Part shown: positions 4,041 to 8,397 of the stretch, in pieces | How positions within the stretch are numbered: the first letter of the stretch is position 1 | How the letters are laid out: every line of letters starts with the position of its first letter | Origin: CAZGWJ01 sp964529445 | GTDB lineage: Bacteria > Oederibacteriota > Muellerivitia > Muellerivitales > Muellerivitaceae | Direction of reading: 5' to 3' | Assembly: GCA_964529445.1 (NCBI GenBank) | Contig: CAZGWJ010000105.1 | Coordinates: forward strand, 1-8,397 | DNA length: 8,397 nucleotides | Notes under the pieces: generated by a model | Seen by the model: only the letters and a program-made list of their open reading frames with translations | Told to the model about the DNA's origin: nothing | Databases searched by the model: none | Position numbers and translations under genes: made by a program

Positions 4041-5845
4041 TGACCCACTCCCGCCGAAAAGCGTCCGATCCCTTCGCGCCCATCAAGCGCACGGAGGCTT
4101 ACAGTGTTCTCCAGGGCCTCCTGACCTCCTATTTCGGGATCAACGTCTCGCTGCTCCCCGTGGGGACCCTCGCTTGGCGTTCCTTGGTCCGCTACTGGCA
4201 CGATTATTCGCCTCACAACTATGAGGCGTTGTACCGGGGAAGGGGAGCCCGCGATGCGTACCACGCAAAACACTTCCGCCGCGTGATCCGGGAGAAGCGG
4301 ACGGTGCTGGGCGACTGGGGGGGCTACTCGGACCTCTATATCCCCGTCGTGAAGGGGGGAAAGTGCGTGGCGCACCTTTGGTCGGGTCAATTCTCGCGGA
4401 TGCCCTTGACGAGGGACTCGATCGACACCCAGTGGCGCGCGTACACCGGTCGGCAGCCCTCCCAGCTGGACCCTGAATACCTGGATTTCGTGCGAGTGGC
4501 GCTCCAAACGCCCGTCCTGGAGGACGAGGCCCTGGGGGCGTATCGTGCGGTTTTGGAGCTCTTGGCCGACTGGATCAAGGAGGAGAAGGATCCTCGGCAG
4601 GTCTTCCGGGAGGCGGAATCCCTTCGCGCCGGCATGGTATCGGCGTGCCTGCCCAACGTGACCTGGTTGCCATCGGTGATCCGGAAGGACCGGCTGGAGT
4701 GGGTCCCCTGGACGGACCGGATCCCCGAATGGGTGAGGACCGAGATCCGCATCACGCGCACCCCGACCCACGTGATAGGCGTGACCTTCTCGTCCCCCGC
4801 GGAGGGGAGCGGGGACACCGTCGACGCCATGATCCGGGATCAAGGGCTTCGGCGAGGTATCTTTCGATTCGCCCGGACCATGCCCCAATCGTTCGGCGGC
4901 GAGTTCGAGGGGAACGCCGTGCTGCTGACCTCCGCGGACGCGGGGAAGCGCGACATCCAGGCGCGCCTGGAGATTCGCGAGCGGGCCGAAGAGCTCCGTG
5001 CATGGGCCGAGAGGACCTTCCGGACGCGGGCTGTCGTCGGTGTGGGCGGAGCCCATGGCATCGAGGATATGCATCTCTCCTATATCGAGGCGGTTGCGGC
5101 CATGAATCAAGGACTCGAAGAGGGACGCGCGATCGTGATCCATGGAGGTGGGGAGGCCTTGGACCGGGTACCCTCGATGGAGGACCTGCATCGGTTGGGA
5201 GGGAGGTTGGTGGAGGCCATGGATCGTCTGTCCTCCGCAGGGACCGCGATGGCGAGAGCCCGATATCTCGATGGCGTCCTGGCCCGATCCCGCCTGAGGC
5301 CCGAGGCGGTGCGGGTGCATCTACTGGAGACGGTATTCTCGATACTGGATGTGGCGGTCCGGCGTCATCCGGGTGAATCCGTGTTCCTGAGGGAGAGGAT
5401 CGCCCCGATGGTCTCCCGAATGGAGCGCTCGAGGACCTTGAGGGAGTCGCTGGAGGTCTTTCGCGGGGTTCTGACCGAGTGGGAGGCGTTTCTCCAACGT
5501 CCAAGGGAGGGTGCGAAGGCCGCGCGCCTGAATAACGTGCTGGCCCGTCTGGAGGCGGACAATCGTCACGTCTTCCGTCTTCCCCAAGCCGCGAAGTGGG
5601 CGGGTATGAGCCCCTCGACCTTCACCCGCGCCTTCAAGGCCCGGACCGGAATGGGATTCCCCGCCTACATGACCCGTCTGAGGGTGGAACACGCCAAGAC
5701 GCTCCTCGTGTCGGGGAACCTGCCCGTGGCCCAAGTCGCTCACGATTGCGGTTTCTCCACACCGACCTATTTCATCCAGGCTTTCCGACGCATGGAGGGT
5801 GTCACTCCCTCGCAATACCGAGCTAGGAACCGGGCGCACGATTGA
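4040..5845 (+). CDS. AraC-family transcriptional regulator with a long N-terminal sensor region
   Basis: The 601-residue protein ends in a standard AraC double helix-turn-helix domain (about 497-598). The first HTH is around 513-536 (RLPQAAKWAGMSPSTFTRAF). The second is around 561-584 (LPVAQVAHDCGFSTPTYFIQ), followed by the family signature F..A.FRRMEGVTPSQYR. A middle segment at about 305-370, with VVGVGG (332-337) and SYIEAVAAMNQGL, resembles the degenerate GGDEF-like domain found in many YesN-type regulators; it lacks an intact GGDEF motif. Residues about 15-185 (GINVSLLPVGTLAW at 33-46, GDWGGYSDLYIPVVKGGKC at 91-109, LWSGQF, DPEYLDFVRVAL) look like a soluble ligand-sensing domain I cannot name with confidence. 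No membrane segment is seen, so the signal is probably cytoplasmic. The frame stays open to ATG 3929, but that start would overlap the divergent gene; ATG 4040 fits the promoter. It probably controls the divergent hydrolase unit, the GH9 gene or both. Confidence 0.88.
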   Translation: MTHSRRKASDPFAPIKRTEAYSVLQGLLTSYFGINVSLLPVGTLAWRSLVRYWHDYSPHNYEALYRGRGARDAYHAKHFRRVIREKRTVLGDWGGYSDLYIPVVKGGKCVAHLWSGQFSRMPLTRDSIDTQWRAYTGRQPSQLDPEYLDFVRVALQTPVLEDEALGAYRAVLELLADWIKEEKDPRQVFREAESLRAGMVSACLPNVTWLPSVIRKDRLEWVPWTDRIPEWVRTEIRITRTPTHVIGVTFSSPAEGSGDTVDAMIRDQGLRRGIFRFARTMPQSFGGEFEGNAVLLTSADAGKRDIQARLEIRERAEELRAWAERTFRTRAVVGVGGAHGIEDMHLSYIEAVAAMNQGLEEGRAIVIHGGGEALDRVPSMEDLHRLGGRLVEAMDRLSSAGTAMARARYLDGVLARSRLRPEAVRVHLLETVFSILDVAVRRHPGESVFLRERIAPMVSRMERSRTLRESLEVFRGVLTEWEAFLQRPREGAKAARLNNVLARLEADNRHVFRLPQAAKWAGMSPSTFTRAFKARTGMGFPAYMTRLRVEHAKTLLVSGNLPVAQVAHDCGFSTPTYFIQAFRRMEGVTPSQYRARNRAHD

Positions 5846-5861
5846 ACCGGTCTGCAAATGA

Positions 5862-5914
5862 ATATTCTGGATAAAACGATTTTACTTATTATTGACATTA
5901 CATTGGCAGAATAT
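5862..5914. repeat. 8-bp inverted repeat flanking a -35 box (possible operator)
   Basis: ATATTCTG (5862-5869) and CAGAATAT (5907-5914) are perfect inverted copies with centres 45 bp apart, placed on both sides of TTGACA at 5892-5897. The left arm also sits in the small palindrome GAATATTC (5860-5867). The spacing would suit a looping regulator or two dimers. The stretch is strikingly AT-rich for this window, as promoters often are. Confidence 0.35.
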
Positions 5915-5921
5915 GGATATT
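5892..5921 (+). promoter_or_regulatory. Candidate promoter of the GH9 cellulase gene
   Basis: A perfect TTGACA (5892-5897) is followed after 18 bp by GATATT (5916-5921, four of six to TATAAT). A start near 5928 would give an untranslated leader of about 109 bases that begins with the hairpin at 5930-5960. The consensus -35 with a poor -10 and the surrounding inverted repeat suggest regulation. Confidence 0.45.
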
Positions 5922-5929
5922 TTGTACTC

Positions 5930-5960
5930 CCTCCGGTGGGACAATATCCTCCACCAGAGG
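5930..5960 (+). promoter_or_regulatory. Hairpin in the leader of the GH9 mRNA
   Basis: CCTCCGGTGG (5930-5939) and CCACCAGAGG (5951-5960) form a 10-bp stem with one mismatch around an 11-base loop (GACAATATCCT). No T-run follows, so it is not an intrinsic terminator. At the predicted 5' end of the transcript it may protect the mRNA. I could not match it to a known riboswitch. Confidence 0.4.
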
Positions 5961-6020
5961 ACCTTGAAGGGTCTCCTGTTCCCGGGGATGTAATCGGTTT
6001 CAGGGACAGGTTCATTTGGC

Positions 6021-6030
6021 GGGGTGAGGG
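6021..6030 (+). promoter_or_regulatory. Ribosome-binding site of the GH9 gene
   Basis: GGGGTGAGGG lies just before ATGATGATG (6031-6039). Its GAGGG is six bases from the third ATG (6037), three from the second and directly next to the first, so 6037 is the best start. 6034 is possible. Confidence 0.6.
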
Positions 6031-6036
6031 ATGATG

Positions 6037-8397
6037 ATGCCGGGTTTCATGAGGGTATTCCTCATTCTGCTATGCATGGCCCTCGCCGGTGAGGCCTCCG
6101 CGGCCACCGTTTCCGAGCAGATCATCGTGGACCAGATCGGCTACCGCACGACGGCCGACAAGTGGTTCATGATCGCCGATCCTCGCACCGGCCAGAACTC
6201 CTCCATCACCTATGTTCCCGGTTCGACCGTCTATCTGCGGCGCGCCTCCGACAACGGGAACGCCATGACCATCACCCTGACCTCCTTCAACGGGGGGGCC
6301 GAGTACGCCCCGGCGGGGGACGTGGTCTGGCAGGGCAACTTCTCCTCCTTCACGACCCCGGGGACGTATCGGATCTACGACCCGACGAACGACCGGCAAT
6401 CCTACGATTTCGACATCTCCGACAACTCCTACAACGGCATCCTCAAGGCCACCATCAAATCCTACTATTACCAACGTTGCGGCACGGCCATCACGGCGCC
6501 GTACGGCGGCACTTGGACGCACAACGCCTGCCATGTCACGACCCAACAGGCGGCCCACCTGTGGGATGGGAGCGACCAAGGTTCTCCGCGCAACGTCGTC
6601 GGCGGATGGCACGACGCGGGGGATTACCGCAAGTACGTCTCCTTCACCACATCCACGCTGTGGGACCTGATGCATGCGGCCGAGTGGTATTCGAGTCACA
6701 TGGACGACGCGGTCGGGATCCCCGAATCCGGCAACGGGGTGCCGGACCTCCTCGACGAGTGCAAATACGAATTGGATTGGCTGTTGAGGATGCAACGGAC
6801 GGATGGCGCTCTTTATTCCGGTGTCTTCGTGGTTTCGGGTCAGAACGGCACGAACAGCGGGGCGGGGGACCCCAGCCTGGAAGACCGGCCTTACTATTAC
6901 GCCAATATCTCGACAGCCGCCACCGGTACCGGTTGCTACGCCTTCGCGCTCGGTTCGCGTCTCCTGGGTGCCTACGGACCCTACTCCTCCTACGCCGTGA
7001 CGCTCCGGAACGCGGCGGTGACGGCATGGAATTACCTCCAGGCCAACCCCTCCAACATCCAATACAACCATTCCGGGTTCGATAACGCCAACGCCAACCG
7101 CAGTGCGGCGGAGGACCTCCAGATCCGCTGCTTGGCGGCGGCCGAGCTCTATCACTTGACGGGGAACACGACGTACCGCGACTACTTCGATGCCCACTAC
7201 AACGACCCCGCGACGACCGAGAACTCCCACCAGCCCATCATCAGTGGATACTTCGAAACGGGTCCGTCCGGCTCCCTGCAGAGGGGCATGGTCTCCTATT
7301 GTCTCGCCCCGGGTGCGACGGCCTCGGTGGTCACGGCCATCAAGACCTCCCTGAACCAGGGCATCCAGAACCAGACCTACGGCCAGCGCAACGCCGACGC
7401 CTACAAGGCCTACATGTGGGATGGGCATTACACCTGGGGGTCGAACCAGGCCAAGGCCTATTGGGGCATGCTGGGCCTGTGGGGTTTGAAGCTCAACGTG
7501 AACGCCTCCCTGGCGGCCGCGTACAATTCCGCCACCGAGGAGTATCTCCACTATTTCCACGGCCGCAATCCGCTTTCGTGGTGCTACCTGACCCAGTCAC
7601 AGCTGTCCGGCGCCGAGAAGACCATCACTCAGATCTACCACGGGTGGTTCCATGAGGGGACGGCGTTCGCGTCGAACCCGGCGCCCGGTATCCTGGCGGG
7701 CGGTCCCAACGCCAACTACGTCACGGACGTCGGTTATTCGGGCGGGACCGCCGTCTATCCCCCGGGCGGGGAACCCCGCCAGAAGGCCTATCGGAACTGG
7801 AACGTCGTTTGGCCGGACTGTTCCTGGACCGTCACCGAGAACGGCATCTATTACCAGGCCAAGTACACGTTCCTGGTCGCCGCCTACGCCGGCAACTCGG
7901 GGCCGACCCCGACGCCAACCCGCACCCCGACCTCCGCCTGCGGGGTGAACACATGCACCTTCACCATCACCCCGACGCCCACTTGGACGTCGACGGCCAC
8001 ACGCACAAGCACACCTTCGCCCTGTGACCTGATCTACGACGGGGACACCACCGAATACCGTCTGGTGAACGGTACGGTCACCAACGGCGGATCCGGCACT
8101 CTCACGGAAACAGCGGGTGCCGGCATGACCGGTAACGGCATGCGCTTGGTCTACACCGGCGTTTCGGGATGGTGGCAGGAACACACATGGGACATGGCAA
8201 CCAACAAGAGCGTCGGTTCCAGCACCTACCTCCAATTCAACGTTCGACAGGACCCTTCGAGCCCGGGAGCGGTGAGCCAGTTCCTGGTTCGCGTCTTCTG
8301 GGGCACGGTCTATCCCAACGCGGCGAACTACCTGGTGGAAGGCGGCGCCATCGACACGACCTGGAAGACCGCCCGTATCCCGTTGTCGGCCCTCCTG
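6037..8397 (+). CDS. Secreted modular GH9 cellulase with Pro/Thr linker and C-terminal module (3' end outside window)
   Basis: The frame is open to the last base (787 codons, no stop). A signal peptide covers residues 1-22 (MRVFLILLCMALAGEASA, cleavage near ASA). Residues about 27-128 are the Ig-like N-terminal domain of GH9 enzymes (IIVDQIGYRTTADKWFMIAD at the start, GTYRIYDP near the end). The (alpha/alpha)6 catalytic domain follows (about 129-620), with YYYQRCGT at its start, GGWHDAGDYRKY with the catalytic-base DAGD at 193-196, PDLLDECKYELDWLL, FHGRNPL (507-513), PAPGILAGGPN, and TENGIYYQA where E601 is the expected proton donor. GH9 enzymes hydrolyse beta-1,4-glucan with inversion. The usual HGRNPLG.S/CYVTG loop reads HGRNPLSWCYLTQ. 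Residues about 622-662 are a Pro/Thr/Ser linker (TPTPTRTPT, TITPTPTWTSTATRTSTPSP) interrupted by a C..C pair (C635, C640). From C663 a beta-rich module begins (LIYDG, GNGMRLVYTG, WWQEHTWDM, LQFNVRQ, WKTARIPLSALL) that looks like a galactose-binding-type carbohydrate-binding module, cut by the window end. Confidence 0.93.
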   Translation, partial: MPGFMRVFLILLCMALAGEASAATVSEQIIVDQIGYRTTADKWFMIADPRTGQNSSITYVPGSTVYLRRASDNGNAMTITLTSFNGGAEYAPAGDVVWQGNFSSFTTPGTYRIYDPTNDRQSYDFDISDNSYNGILKATIKSYYYQRCGTAITAPYGGTWTHNACHVTTQQAAHLWDGSDQGSPRNVVGGWHDAGDYRKYVSFTTSTLWDLMHAAEWYSSHMDDAVGIPESGNGVPDLLDECKYELDWLLRMQRTDGALYSGVFVVSGQNGTNSGAGDPSLEDRPYYYANISTAATGTGCYAFALGSRLLGAYGPYSSYAVTLRNAAVTAWNYLQANPSNIQYNHSGFDNANANRSAAEDLQIRCLAAAELYHLTGNTTYRDYFDAHYNDPATTENSHQPIISGYFETGPSGSLQRGMVSYCLAPGATASVVTAIKTSLNQGIQNQTYGQRNADAYKAYMWDGHYTWGSNQAKAYWGMLGLWGLKLNVNASLAAAYNSATEEYLHYFHGRNPLSWCYLTQSQLSGAEKTITQIYHGWFHEGTAFASNPAPGILAGGPNANYVTDVGYSGGTAVYPPGGEPRQKAYRNWNVVWPDCSWTVTENGIYYQAKYTFLVAAYAGNSGPTPTPTRTPTSACGVNTCTFTITPTPTWTSTATRTSTPSPCDLIYDGDTTEYRLVNGTVTNGGSGTLTETAGAGMTGNGMRLVYTGVSGWWQEHTWDMATNKSVGSSTYLQFNVRQDPSSPGAVSQFLVRVFWGTVYPNAANYLVEGGAIDTTWKTARIPLSALL

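Larger units (their letters stand above)
5858..6034 (+). other. Possible 58-codon small ORF ahead of the GH9 gene
   Basis: ATG at 5858 opens a 58-codon frame ending in TGA at 6032-6034. It shares the bases ATGA with the first of three tandem ATG codons of the GH9 gene, the classic arrangement for coupled translation. The product would start MNILDKTILLIIDITLAEYG and end GDVIGFRDRFIWRGEG: a hydrophobic start and a charged, Pro-rich rest. Against it: there is no Shine-Dalgarno, the first half uses AT-rich codons unlike the neighbours, and the likely GH9 promoter lies inside it. It is in the same frame as the AraC gene, five codons after that gene's stop. I list it as unproven. Confidence 0.22.

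Noticed and set aside
3989..5320. A 443-codon open frame on the minus strand opposite the AraC gene.
   Set aside because: The plus-strand regulator has complete motifs. The antisense product is low-complexity Pro/Arg/Gly/His-rich with no family resemblance.
5930..6036. Leader of the GH9 mRNA as a cyclic-di-GMP or other known riboswitch.
   Set aside because: The conserved core sequences of the GEMM or other riboswitches I know are not present; only a simple hairpin is seen.
6070..7560. A 496-codon open frame on the minus strand opposite the GH9 gene.
   Set aside because: The plus strand encodes an unmistakable GH9 enzyme. The minus frame is Gly/Val/Arg-rich with no recognisable domain, typical of antisense shadows in GC-rich DNA.

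Overview
The window is GC-rich (roughly 60-65% by eye) bacterial chromosomal DNA with tightly packed genes. It looks like an accessory or metabolic region of a Gram-negative, plant-polysaccharide-degrading bacterium. The Gram-negative reading rests on a LapA-type inner-membrane protein and exported enzymes. The Pro/Thr linker (TPTPT type) joining modules of the exported cellulase is common in uncultured, deep-branching bacteria and in some fibre degraders. The taxon cannot be fixed from sequence alone. No rRNA, tRNA, CRISPR array, transposase or phage gene was seen.

Layout. (1) 2-1650, plus strand: the 3' end of a TPR-repeat gene, then a 76-residue LapA-domain membrane protein, a short exported Cys/His-containing protein with a TTG start, and an exported protein with 22 cysteines in about 90 mature residues (metallothionein-like). 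An intrinsic terminator at 1667-1701 closes this block. (2) 1730-3938, minus strand: a two-gene unit with an inosine/uridine-type nucleoside hydrolase first and a DUF4038/apiosidase-like glycoside hydrolase second. A copy of the widespread 'CCCTCACCC..CCCTCTCCC' palindromic repeat sits in the 52-bp gap between them. (3) 4040-5845, plus strand: an AraC-family regulator with a long sensor region, divergent from the nucleoside hydrolase. The 101-bp divergent region holds a candidate promoter in each direction and a 17-bp-period direct repeat touching both. The regulator's promoter places the transcript start at or next to its ATG, so its mRNA may be leaderless. (4) 5846-8397, plus strand: an AT-rich regulatory stretch (TTGACA box, 8-bp inverted repeat, leader hairpin, possible 58-codon ORF) leads into an exported, modular GH9 cellulase. 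The window's end cuts this gene inside a C-terminal, probably carbohydrate-binding, module.

How the parts may fit (inference): blocks 2-4 look like a small carbohydrate-utilisation locus. The secreted GH9 enzyme would cut beta-glucan outside the cell. The AraC protein would sense a small molecule. The two cytoplasmic hydrolases lack signal peptides and would split small imported glycosides, possibly furanosides. The Cys-rich pair in block 1 looks unrelated and is more likely concerned with metal binding at the cell envelope. I see no clear new defence or mobile system. The least-described items are the Cys-rich exported pair, the sensor domain of the AraC protein, the nucleoside hydrolase/DUF4038 pairing, and the regulatory DNA before the GH9 gene.
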